Of a stretch of 64,000 nt of DNA, positions 43,280 to 51,354 are shown one piece after another. The notes below the pieces were generated by a model. That model made no database searches, was not told the origin of the DNA, and saw only the letters and a program-made list of their open reading frames with translations. Source of the stretch: an uncultured Oscillospiraceae bacterium (GTDB lineage: Bacteria > Bacillota > Clostridia > Oscillospirales > Oscillospiraceae); assembly GCA_934675115.1 (NCBI GenBank), contig CAKUPH010000002.1:6729-70728 (forward strand). Reading direction: 5' to 3'. The translations under genes were made by a program, and so were the position numbers. The first letter of the stretch is position 1. Each line of letters starts with the position of its first letter.

Positions 43280-45316
43280 TTGCAGCATTATCCGCACCTG
43301 CTTTCCCCACTGCGCATCAACAACACTGTGCTGAGATCCCGCGTCAGTTATCCACTGGCCGCACTGCACTTTCTTCAGGGACCGGAGACTTGGCCAACGG
43401 AGGCATTCCGGGCATGGTACACGGATCTGGCCCGGGCCGGCACCGCGTACATCGATCTGGAGGAGTTCAGCAACCCGGACAACGTCAGCAATCAGAAGTC
43501 CAGCCAGCCGGACATCAAGCGCAAACACTGCTTTGATTTCGACAGCAACCTCAGTGTCGAGAATTACTGGTGCCAGCTGGCCGATGACGTGAAGCTCTTC
43601 GGCACGAAAATGTGCTATCACAACGGGAACTATTCCATTCCCTTCCCCAAGGGCTATTCCTTTACCGGCGCGCCCCAGCGCTCCGTGCGCGGCCTGCCCC
43701 TTCAGGCCACAGAGCCCGCACCCACGGAAATGCTGGATCAGGCCATCGACCTGCTCATCACGAAGCTGAAGAAATATCAGGGCTTCGGTTATGAAATGGC
43801 CAACCTGTCCCTCTACCAGCTATGGCGGCCCGCCGCCAGCTACCTGTATAACCCCAATACCCGCACAGATGAGTACGGCGCGCAGAATTTTGAAAACGAA
43901 GTGCGCTTTGCCCGCCGGGTGGGCACCCGGGTGAAGGAGACGCTGGGAAAGGATTTCCTTCTGGAGGAAATCGTGAACGGAAACTTCTGGGGCGTGTATA
44001 CGGTGGACGATTTGGCCGAATTTCTCAAGGCCATGGACGGTATCATCGACATCGTCGTGCTCCGGGACAGCGGTCTTGCCCGGCAGGTGCCGTCGACCTA
44101 CACCTACCGCGGTCGGGGCGACCACGAAAACATCCGCACCGCCCGGCGGCTGCGGGAGCTCGGCGTAAAGCAGGTGATCTCCCTCAACGGCGGGTTCCAG
44201 TATCCCGACGAGATGGAAGAGCTCATCGAGCAGGGCGTGTGCGACATGTTCGCCGTGGCCCGTCCGCTGCTGGCCGATCCGGAGTTCCTGCAGAAGGCCC
44301 GACAGGGGCGGCTGGAGGATATCCGTCCCTGCATTTCCTGCAAACGGTGCCACGGAAACATGCGCGCCCCATGGCTGAATGTGTGCAGCGTCAACCCTCT
44401 GATCGGCGACGACGAACGGATCGCCCGCCTGATCCCGCCCGCCGGGCCGTCCCGGAATGTGGCGGTGGTGGGCGGAGGCCCCGCCGGTCTGCGGGCCGCG
44501 CTGGAGTGCCGCCTTCGCGGGCACTCGGTCACGCTTTACGAAAAGACGGATTATCTGGGCGGACTGCTGCGCCATGCGGACTACTATGACTTCAAGTGGT
44601 GCCTGAAGAATTACAAATCCTGGCTCATCCGCCAATGCGAAAAGGAGGGCGTGGTCTTCCGGATGAACACCGAGGCCACCCCCGAGTCGATCCGGGCGGG
44701 TGGGTACGACGCGGTGATCGCCTGCTGCGGCTCCGAGGGCTTTATCCCAGACATCGACGGCATCTTCGCCCCTGACGGCAGCCGTGTGCCGGGGATCCTG
44801 ACGCAGATAGAATCCGTGGGCCGGGACGATGAGATCGGCCGCCGGGTCGTGGTGGTGGGCGGCAGCGAAAGCGCCGTGGAAACAGGCTGCCATCTGGCCT
44901 CCCGCGGAAAGGACGTGACCATGCTCACCCGGCAGGACCGGCTCTGCCACGACCTGTCGGCCATTCACGGCATCACCATGAGCTGGGCGGATGAAACCAA
45001 GTTTGCCGATGGTCCCTTCGCCGGTATCCGGGCTGAATGGGACAAATATCCCGATACCTTCCGGTTCTACACCCACGCCCGCACAGTACACATCGACCCG
45101 AACTGCGTCACTTGGGTGGATCAGGCCGGAAATACCCACCGCACAGAATGCGACAGCGTCGTGGTCTGCGGCGGCAATCGCCCGCTGGTGGACGAGTCGG
45201 CCGCCTTTATCGGCAGCGCCCCGCAGTTCATGCGGGCCGGCGACTGCATCGCCCCCGGCGGCAACGTTCAGATCGCCACCCGCACCGCCTTCGGCGCCGC
45301 GCTCCAGATCGAGTAA
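43280..45316 (+). CDS. Old-Yellow-Enzyme-type Fe-S flavoprotein (enoate / 2,4-dienoyl-CoA reductase family)
   Basis: A 678-aa NADH:flavin oxidoreductase. Residues 1-345 form the FMN TIM barrel; CISCKRC plus a Cys 12 residues later (about 355-375) is the 4Fe-4S motif; residues 390 to the end form the FAD/NAD domains (VAVVGGGPAGLRAALE, VVVVGGSESAVETG). This layout is that of 2-enoate reductase and 2,4-dienoyl-CoA reductase, which reduce activated C=C bonds. The expected barrel catalytic residues are not clearly conserved by eye, so the substrate is open. TTG 43280 sits 5 bases after GGAGGTGG; ATG 43265 overlaps it. Confidence 0.85.
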   Translation: MQHYPHLLSPLRINNTVLRSRVSYPLAALHFLQGPETWPTEAFRAWYTDLARAGTAYIDLEEFSNPDNVSNQKSSQPDIKRKHCFDFDSNLSVENYWCQLADDVKLFGTKMCYHNGNYSIPFPKGYSFTGAPQRSVRGLPLQATEPAPTEMLDQAIDLLITKLKKYQGFGYEMANLSLYQLWRPAASYLYNPNTRTDEYGAQNFENEVRFARRVGTRVKETLGKDFLLEEIVNGNFWGVYTVDDLAEFLKAMDGIIDIVVLRDSGLARQVPSTYTYRGRGDHENIRTARRLRELGVKQVISLNGGFQYPDEMEELIEQGVCDMFAVARPLLADPEFLQKARQGRLEDIRPCISCKRCHGNMRAPWLNVCSVNPLIGDDERIARLIPPAGPSRNVAVVGGGPAGLRAALECRLRGHSVTLYEKTDYLGGLLRHADYYDFKWCLKNYKSWLIRQCEKEGVVFRMNTEATPESIRAGGYDAVIACCGSEGFIPDIDGIFAPDGSRVPGILTQIESVGRDDEIGRRVVVVGGSESAVETGCHLASRGKDVTMLTRQDRLCHDLSAIHGITMSWADETKFADGPFAGIRAEWDKYPDTFRFYTHARTVHIDPNCVTWVDQAGNTHRTECDSVVVCGGNRPLVDESAAFIGSAPQFMRAGDCIAPGGNVQIATRTAFGAALQIE

Positions 45317-45357
45317 GCCCCGGCCGGCACAGATTCAAGGAAAGGAAGCGACCTCCC

Positions 45358-46743
45358 ATGTCCGCTACCCGTCAATTCGCCGCTTTCATCGCCAACACCC
45401 GCTATGAGGATCTGCCGCCGGAGGTGGTCGGGATGGTAAAGCGCGACCTGCTGGACACGCTGGCAGTCATGCTCGCTGCCACGTCCGCCGACAAGATTGC
45501 GGACCTGCGGTGTCTGGCCGAAACGCTGGGCAGCGCTCCGGAAGAGGTCTCGGTCTACGGCTTTGACTGCCGCCTGCCCATCTGTCAGGCGGTGCTCGTA
45601 AACGCCGCGGCGGCATTTTTTCTGGACTACGACGACGTATGCCTGTTCACCGGCCACTTCGGTTGCACCGCGGTGCCCACCGCGCTGGCCGTTGCCCAGC
45701 GGCAGGGCGGCATATCCGGCAAGGCACTGATCACCGCCTGCGCCGTGGCAATGGAGACCGTCATTCGGCTGGGCATGGGCATCGACATGTCGGCCCGGAA
45801 TCCCAAGGATTTTGCGGGCGGCTGGGATATCACCCAGACCCACGGCGTATTCACCGCCGCCGTCATCGCCGCAAAGCTCATGGGGCTGGACGAGGACCGG
45901 ATCATCGACGCGCTGGGCATCGCCTACAGCGGTTCCTCCGGCCAGCAGATCGGCGCCCGGGAAGGCGCGGACACCAAGGTCCTCGCCGCGGCCTTCGCCG
46001 CCCGCCACGGCATTCTTTCCGCCCTTATGGCGCAGGCCGGTCTCCGGGGCCCGGCGTCGGTATTCACCGAGCATCCGCTGAGTCTGGCGGGGCTGTACTA
46101 CGGCGGCCGTTTCGACGAGCGCGTGCTCACCGACGGCCTTGGCTCCAGCTGGCATCTGGATCACATGTGCTTCAAGCTCTGGCCGTCCTGCGGACACACC
46201 CACTACTATCTCTACACCATTCTGGAGATGGTAAAAAAACATGGCATCCGCCCGGAAGAGATACAGTCGGTATCCCTTGAGGCCTGCCCCATGGTGATGC
46301 CCATGCTGGAGCACACGGACCGCAACCTGCGGCCGCAGGACCGGCAGAGCTGCGTGTTCAACGTGCTGTGGAACGCGGCCTGCGCCCTCGTCCGGGGACA
46401 GGTGACCATTTCCGAGCACGACGAGGACGCCCGGAACGATCCTGCCATTCAGGCCATGGCCCGGCGGGTCCATGCCGTCCTGCGGGACGATTTGACCAGC
46501 ACTGCCGACCCCTGCGCCGTGACCATCATCACGGACCGGGGGACCTTTACCGGGACCACCGTAACTCCGCCGGGCTATTTCGGCCGCCCGATCCCGGAGG
46601 ACCTCCTCTTGGACAAATATCTGGACTGCGTCGCCCACGCCCGCAAACCCTACACCCACCAGCAGGCCATAGAGTTCCGGGAACTGATCGGCAGGCTCGA
46701 ATCCCTCGCCGACATCCGGCCCGTCATCGACTTTCTGGCCTGA
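45358..46743 (+). CDS. MmgE/PrpD family protein
   Basis: A 461-aa member of the family that includes 2-methylcitrate dehydratase and cis-aconitate decarboxylase (IRG1). It has GHFGCTAVPTALAVAQ, GWDITQTHGVFTAA, LGIAYSGSSGQQIGAREGAD and LWPSCGHTH with the family Cys/His. It likely dehydrates or decarboxylates a branched di- or tricarboxylate. It is 42 bases after the flavoprotein with AAAGGAAG, and followed by two carboxylate carriers, so it should be part of one pathway. The usual PrpB/PrpC partners are not here. Confidence 0.88.
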   Translation: MSATRQFAAFIANTRYEDLPPEVVGMVKRDLLDTLAVMLAATSADKIADLRCLAETLGSAPEEVSVYGFDCRLPICQAVLVNAAAAFFLDYDDVCLFTGHFGCTAVPTALAVAQRQGGISGKALITACAVAMETVIRLGMGIDMSARNPKDFAGGWDITQTHGVFTAAVIAAKLMGLDEDRIIDALGIAYSGSSGQQIGAREGADTKVLAAAFAARHGILSALMAQAGLRGPASVFTEHPLSLAGLYYGGRFDERVLTDGLGSSWHLDHMCFKLWPSCGHTHYYLYTILEMVKKHGIRPEEIQSVSLEACPMVMPMLEHTDRNLRPQDRQSCVFNVLWNAACALVRGQVTISEHDEDARNDPAIQAMARRVHAVLRDDLTSTADPCAVTIITDRGTFTGTTVTPPGYFGRPIPEDLLLDKYLDCVAHARKPYTHQQAIEFRELIGRLESLADIRPVIDFLA

Positions 46744-46812
46744 ATCCCCCGCCGCAGGCTTCCCGCCTGCGTCAGAAAAAAGAGAATCAGAGAAAAAAGG
46801 AGAGAAAACGCT

Positions 46813-48267
46813 ATGGAAAACCAGACAAAGGACCGGCTCTTTTCCGCTGAACCGCGGCACTACATCCATCTCGGCATCTCCCTCGTCATCGCCATCTTTT
46901 TCCGCTTCCTGCCCCCCGTTGGAGAGATCACCGCGCAGGGCATGGCGGTCCTCGGCGTGTTTATCGGCGTCATCTACGGCTTCATCACTGTCAAAAACAA
47001 CCCGCTCGTCGCGTTGATGGGAATCCTGATGATGGGCTCGACCGGCTTCTACCCCTCGCCCAGCGCCTCGTACTACACGGCCATCGGCAGTGCCTATGTG
47101 GGGATGCTGGTCGCGATCTTTGCCATGATCGCCCTGATGAAGGACTCCGGCTTTCTGGACTGGCTCACCCGGTCGATCGTGGGCTGGAAGATCGGCCGGA
47201 AATCTCCGTGGATGCTGCTGATCCTGTTCATCTTTGCCCATTATGTGGTCGGTGCGTTTGCCGGCTGGGCTGTGACCTATATCCTGTGGAAGCTGTGGAA
47301 GGACGTCTGCACCCAGATGAACTGGGACAAGAAGACGCTGCGCTTCGGCATTGCCAGCCTGATGCTCTGCTGCATCACCGTGGGTCAGGCGTGGCCGATC
47401 TGCGTGAACATCATCACCCTGAACGGTATCTGGACCGCCTTCAGCGGCCTTGACGCGGCCCCCTTCCTCAACTACATGGGCTGGGCCACCATCGTCAACT
47501 GGTGCATCATCGCCGTCTGGCTGCTCCTCGGCCGCTTTGTGTTCAAGGTACAGATGACCAGCGTGTCCGGCTTTGAGGTCGAAAAGCCCGGCAAGCTCAC
47601 CGCTTACCAGTGGTACAGCGCCATCGCTCTGGTGGTCTACTTCGTCGTGCTCATCATCGCCGGTCTGGCCAAGGGCTGGCTCACAGATCTGGTCAATTCC
47701 TTCACCATGGTGGGTCTGGCGGTGCTGATCGTGCTCATCGCCTGCGCGATCCGTCCCACCGGCTGCAAGGGCCGCATCGAGTTCTTCTTTGCCGAGGCAA
47801 ACTGGGGCATTCTCCTGACCATGGCCATGATCTTCCTGTGCACCAAGAGCCTGTCCAGCCCGGACAACGGCATCGTGGCCACGCTGGGCAACGCTCTGGG
47901 ATTCATGAGCAATATGCATCAGACCGCTTTCCTCATCGTGATGACCCTGCTGCCCCTGCTGGTGACGCAGTTCATGAGCAACATCGCCACGGCGTCCATG
48001 TTTATCCCCGTGGCCTTCACCATCGGCTCCGCGCTTGGTGTGAACGTGTACGCGCTGAATATCGCCATCTACTTCCTCGCCTCTACCGCGCTGGGCACCC
48101 CGGCCGGCTCCGGCGCCGCCGGTATCTTCTTTGCGCAGGAAGATATGGACCGCAACACCGCGTACAAATACGGCTGGATCATCGCCGCCATTACATGGGT
48201 GGTAGTTCTGGTGATCGGCGTCCTGCTGTTGGGCGACGTGTTCTTCCCCCGTTCTCTGGCGGGCTGA
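46813..48267 (+). CDS. SLC13/DASS-family carboxylate transporter 1
   Basis: A 484-aa integral membrane protein with about 11-13 helices, resembling the divalent anion:sodium symporters. The N-terminal segment FFRFLPPVGEITAQGMAVLG and the C-terminal LVTQFMSNIATASMFIPVAF followed by NVYALNIAIYFLASTALGTPAG correspond to the two SNT-like signature regions. It probably imports the carboxylate processed by the neighbouring enzymes. 70 bases separate it from the PrpD-like gene; GGAGAG precedes the ATG. Confidence 0.88.
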   Translation: MENQTKDRLFSAEPRHYIHLGISLVIAIFFRFLPPVGEITAQGMAVLGVFIGVIYGFITVKNNPLVALMGILMMGSTGFYPSPSASYYTAIGSAYVGMLVAIFAMIALMKDSGFLDWLTRSIVGWKIGRKSPWMLLILFIFAHYVVGAFAGWAVTYILWKLWKDVCTQMNWDKKTLRFGIASLMLCCITVGQAWPICVNIITLNGIWTAFSGLDAAPFLNYMGWATIVNWCIIAVWLLLGRFVFKVQMTSVSGFEVEKPGKLTAYQWYSAIALVVYFVVLIIAGLAKGWLTDLVNSFTMVGLAVLIVLIACAIRPTGCKGRIEFFFAEANWGILLTMAMIFLCTKSLSSPDNGIVATLGNALGFMSNMHQTAFLIVMTLLPLLVTQFMSNIATASMFIPVAFTIGSALGVNVYALNIAIYFLASTALGTPAGSGAAGIFFAQEDMDRNTAYKYGWIIAAITWVVVLVIGVLLLGDVFFPRSLAG

Positions 48268-48355
48268 AGCGTTCCAGGTATTCATTGAGTCGACATCGGG
48301 CGGGGGCATTCGCCCCCGTCCCGCGGTCTGCATTCTCAGAAAGAGGGGTCGCCCT

Positions 48356-49825
48356 ATGGAGGAAAAATCCCTGACCACAAAAGACAAGCTGTGCTCAGCT
48401 GACCGCAGGTTTTACCTGCACCTGGGCGCAATTCTGCTCATAGGAATATTTTTTCGTTTTATTCCTCCCATTGCGGATATGACCGCAATGGGTATGGCCG
48501 TATTGGGGGTATTTCTGTCCACCATATACGGATGGCTGTTTTTGGGCAACATGGGCCTGTCCAGCTTTCTGGGCATTGTTCTGATGGGTACCACCGGCTT
48601 CTGGAAAAGTCCCAGTGCGTCCATCTCCGCCGCCTTCGGCAGCACCTATGTGGTGATGCTGGTGATGTGCTTTGCGGTGGTGGCGCTGCTGGAGCATTCC
48701 GGCGGGCTGGAGATCATCGTCAAGGCCATTCTGCGGATCAATGTTCTCCGTCGCTCCTCCGGACTGCTGCTGGCCGCGCTGATGTTCCTGAGCTTTCTCA
48801 TCGGCTCCTTCGGCCTGTTCGGCTACTTCTTCCTGATGTGGGCGCTGTGGGCTAAACTGTCGGATGAAATGGGCGGAAGTCTGGAATTCAAACAGCTGGG
48901 CATCGGCGGCCTGCTCATCAGCTTCACCATCGACTCTCTGGCGTGGCCCTTCTGCTCGGGGTATATCACGGTCACCGGCGTGTTCACCGGCGCATCCGGG
49001 CTGCCCGGTGCGCCCTTCCTCAACTACACGCTGTGGATGTGGCTCATGTTCATCCTCATCGGCGGACTGTACCTGCTGACCGGGCGCTTTCTTTTCAGGA
49101 TTCCTTTCCCCGATGCCAGCGGCCTGACTGTGGAGCCGGCGCGGCAGGTATCCCGCTATCAACGCTTCACCATCATCGGGCTGTTCACCTATATGCTGCT
49201 GATGATGTACAGCAGCATCTCTTCGGATCCCGTCGCGCAGTATCTGAAGGGCTGGGGGATCATCGGGCTGGGCGCGGCGCTGCTGCTGATCGCCTGTATG
49301 CTCAGGCCTTCCGGTGCGCTGGAAAAGCCGGATATGTACCTCAACAAGTACATTCCGTGGAGCCTGCTGATGAATATCGGCATGATCGCCCTGCTGTCCT
49401 CCTGCCTGTCCAGCGAGGAGCTCGGCATCATCGCTTCGGTGAACAGCAGCCTGAGCTTCCTGGCCGAGCTGCCCCTGTTCCTGTTCGTCCTGATCCTGTC
49501 CGCCATTCCGCTGGTGCTGACGCAGTTTCTGAACAATGTGGCGCTGGGCGCGGTGTTCATCCCCGTAACCTACGCGCTGAGCGTGAAGGCCGGGGCCAAT
49601 CTCTACGCTATGAACTACGCCATGTATCTGATGACGTCCATGGCCGTTGCCACGCCCGCCGGCTGCGCCACCGCCACGCTATTCTTCTCCAACGAGCATA
49701 TGACGAAGCGGGCCGCGTGGAAATTCGCGCTGCCGATCGTGATCATCACCTGGTTCGTGACGGTATTCATCGGCGTTTTCCTGCTGGGCGATGTGTTTTT
49801 CCCCGCCTCGCTTATCCCGGGCTGA
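48356..49825 (+). CDS. SLC13/DASS-family carboxylate transporter 2
   Basis: A 489-aa paralogue of the preceding carrier, sharing FFRFIPPIADMTAMGMAVLG, VLTQFLNNVALGAVFIPVTY and the ending LLGDVFFP. It diverges in the middle, so it likely has different specificity or acts as product exporter in an exchange pair (inference). The ribosome site is AAAGAGG. Last gene of the island, followed by a strong terminator. Confidence 0.87.
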   Translation: MEEKSLTTKDKLCSADRRFYLHLGAILLIGIFFRFIPPIADMTAMGMAVLGVFLSTIYGWLFLGNMGLSSFLGIVLMGTTGFWKSPSASISAAFGSTYVVMLVMCFAVVALLEHSGGLEIIVKAILRINVLRRSSGLLLAALMFLSFLIGSFGLFGYFFLMWALWAKLSDEMGGSLEFKQLGIGGLLISFTIDSLAWPFCSGYITVTGVFTGASGLPGAPFLNYTLWMWLMFILIGGLYLLTGRFLFRIPFPDASGLTVEPARQVSRYQRFTIIGLFTYMLLMMYSSISSDPVAQYLKGWGIIGLGAALLLIACMLRPSGALEKPDMYLNKYIPWSLLMNIGMIALLSSCLSSEELGIIASVNSSLSFLAELPLFLFVLILSAIPLVLTQFLNNVALGAVFIPVTYALSVKAGANLYAMNYAMYLMTSMAVATPAGCATATLFFSNEHMTKRAAWKFALPIVIITWFVTVFIGVFLLGDVFFPASLIPG

Positions 49826-49887
49826 GCGCTGGCCGCCATACAGGCGGCGAGAGCGCAGTTTTTTCGATCCCCTTGCTGTTTGAAAAA

Positions 49888-49927
49888 AGCGGCGGACGTG
49901 ACTTGGGTCACGTCCGCCGCTCTTTTT
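49888..49927. terminator. Rho-independent terminator of the carboxylate island
   Basis: AGCGGCGGACGTGAC / GTCACGTCCGCCGCT, 15-bp perfect stem with TTGG loop, T-rich on the plus side and A-run on the other. Confidence 0.93.
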
Positions 49928-49971
49928 ACTCAATATTCCGCAAAGGTATTGCTTTGATCCTTCGGCGCGAT

Positions 49972-50292
49972 TTAGAGGAGAGCCAGAGAGAAAGCGGGCA
50001 CGTAGGTGATGACCAGCAGTGCCGCGATGTACAGCAAAATGAAAGGCACCAGAGCCTTGGAGATCTTGGACATCGGCTCGCCCAGCACGCTCTGCGCCAC
50101 AAAGATGTTCATGCCGAAGGGCGGGGTGAACATGCCGATGGACAGGTTGACTGTAAACACAATGCCGAGATGCACGGGGTTGATGCCCAGCGCCTTGGCG
50201 GCGGGGAGCAGCAAGGGTGCAAGGATCAGCACGGCAGCGCCGGAGTCGAAGAAACAGCCCATAATAAGGAGCAGAATACACATTTTGGTGAT
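49972..50292 (-). pseudogene. 3' fragment of a TRAP transporter DctM gene
   Basis: About 106 codons of the DctM C-terminus (ILLLIMGCFFDSGAAVLILA, GINPVHLGIVFTVNLSIGM, TPPFGMNIFVAQ, VITYVPAFSLAL). The upstream three quarters of the gene are gone, and the frame runs without a break into a LysR effector fragment. It resembles but is clearly diverged from the intact DctM at 57304, so it is a remnant of another TRAP locus. Confidence 0.85.
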
Positions 50293-50700
50293 ATTTTCCC
50301 GTAGCTCCGGTGTCTCCTCCGCGTCAAAGGTCAGGATCTGCTCGTTTTCCAGAATGGCGGGGCTGACGATTTTATAACCTGCGTAGGGGTGGGTGTTGCT
50401 GACGATCAGCTCCACCTGGCCGGTGTAGATGCGCTTGTGCTCCAGTTCGTCATCCAGCGGAGGCTGAGACGTGTGGCTGACGACAAACGCCACGTCCAGC
50501 GAGCCGTCCATCAGGCCGCGCTGCGCCCCCTTGAAGGTGCTCTCCTTCAGCGTCAGCTCGGGTGGTGCGCTCAAAAAGCTCAACATTCAGCGTGTTTTCC
50601 AGATCCGCGATATGGCGGCTGAGCGTCGGCTGGCTGATGTACATCTGCTCCGCCGCCTTGGTGAAGCTCCGGCTGCCCGTTTTTCGCGCCGCAGCGCTTC
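50293..50700 (-). pseudogene. LysR-family regulator remnant, deleted and frameshifted
   Basis: Read on the minus strand, residues SFTKAAEQMYISQPTLSRHI and ADLENTLNVELFERTTR form a LysR HTH without a start codon. Near 50565 the frame shifts into ELTLKESTFKGAQRGLMDGS, then LDVAFVVSHTSQPPLDDE, an effector-domain piece, which fuses to the DctM fragment at about 50293. At least two deletions occurred (about 45-50 codons internal, plus the effector C-terminus). Confidence 0.85.
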
Positions 50701-50705
50701 TGGAC

Positions 50706-50722
50706 TTGGCACGGGATTTGCA
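50706..50722 (+). promoter_or_regulatory. Sigma-54 promoter of kal
   Basis: TTGGCACGGGATTTGCA: GG at 50708-50709 and GC at 50720-50721 with exactly 10 bases between, matching the -24/-12 consensus. It lies 58 bases before the kal start, at the edge of the LysR remnant. Confidence 0.85.
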
Positions 50723-50779
50723 TCAATATCAGGCATCAGGGGCGCCGGGCGTCCCAAAACCGAAAGGAGTCTGTGACAT

Positions 50780-51169
50780 ATGGAAAAAATCACATCTGAA
50801 CTGCGGGTCCGGATGTCGGCCAAGGACGCACACTACGGCGGGAATCTGGTTGACGGAGCGCATATGCTGCACCTGTTTGGAGATGTTGCGACGGAGCTTC
50901 TCATCCGCTGCGACGGCGACGAGGGTCTGTTCTGCGCCTATGACAATGTAGAATTTCTGGCCCCCGTGTACGCTGGAGATTATATCGAAGCCAGAGGCGA
51001 GATCGTCTCCGTGGGCAACACCTCCCGCAAGATGACCTTCGCCGCCTACAAGGTCATTACCACCCGCCCCGAGATCAGCGCTTCCGCCGCAGATGCGCTG
51101 GACGAGCCTGTCCTTGTCTGCCGCGCCAGCGGAACCTGCGTTGTTCCCACCGCCTGCAAAAGAAAGTGA
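50780..51169 (+). CDS. kal: 3-aminobutyryl-CoA ammonia-lyase (lysine fermentation)
   Basis: Hot-dog-fold enzyme converting 3-aminobutyryl-CoA to crotonyl-CoA plus ammonia in anaerobic lysine degradation to butyrate and acetate. [40 protein letters not shown] and [20 protein letters not shown] closely follow the Kal sequence as I know it. The length of 129 aa is normal. GAAAGGAG precedes the ATG. It is separated from kdd and kce by the regulator gene but shares a sigma-54 promoter type with them. Lysine aminomutases are not in the window. Confidence 0.92.
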   Translation: MEKITSELRVRMSAKDAHYGGNLVDGAHMLHLFGDVATELLIRCDGDEGLFCAYDNVEFLAPVYAGDYIEARGEIVSVGNTSRKMTFAAYKVITTRPEISASAADALDEPVLVCRASGTCVVPTACKRK

Positions 51170-51174
51170 TACAT

Positions 51175-51207
51175 AAAAAACGGCCCGGTGCACGGGCCGT
51201 TTTTTTA
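51175..51207 (+). terminator. Rho-independent terminator of kal
   Basis: AAAAAACGGCCCG / CGGGCCGTTTTTT stem, GTGCA loop. Confidence 0.92.
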
Positions 51208-51251
51208 CAATTTTCCCGACAAAAGAGAACAGTTTTTTATGCCAAAAATTA

Positions 51252-51280
51252 TGGACAATGCACATATTCCAGCGTATAAT
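51252..51280 (+). promoter_or_regulatory. Sigma-A promoter of the Kdd-type sigma-54 activator
   Basis: TGGACA (51252-51257), 17 bases, TATAAT (51275-51280). The regulator itself is thus read by the housekeeping polymerase. Confidence 0.7.
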
Positions 51281-51354
51281 GAGGGGCAATTAACCGCAAT
51301 CGCCTTAACTCAGACGAGACAAGGGCAGGTCAGCGTCAGGAAGGAGCGGAGCTT

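Noticed and set aside
45268-48387. A 1039-codon open frame on the minus strand
   Set aside because: It lies opposite clear genes (PrpD-like and SLC13 carriers). Its translation is low-complexity (His/Gly/Gln/Asp-rich), as expected from the antisense of G/C-ending codons.
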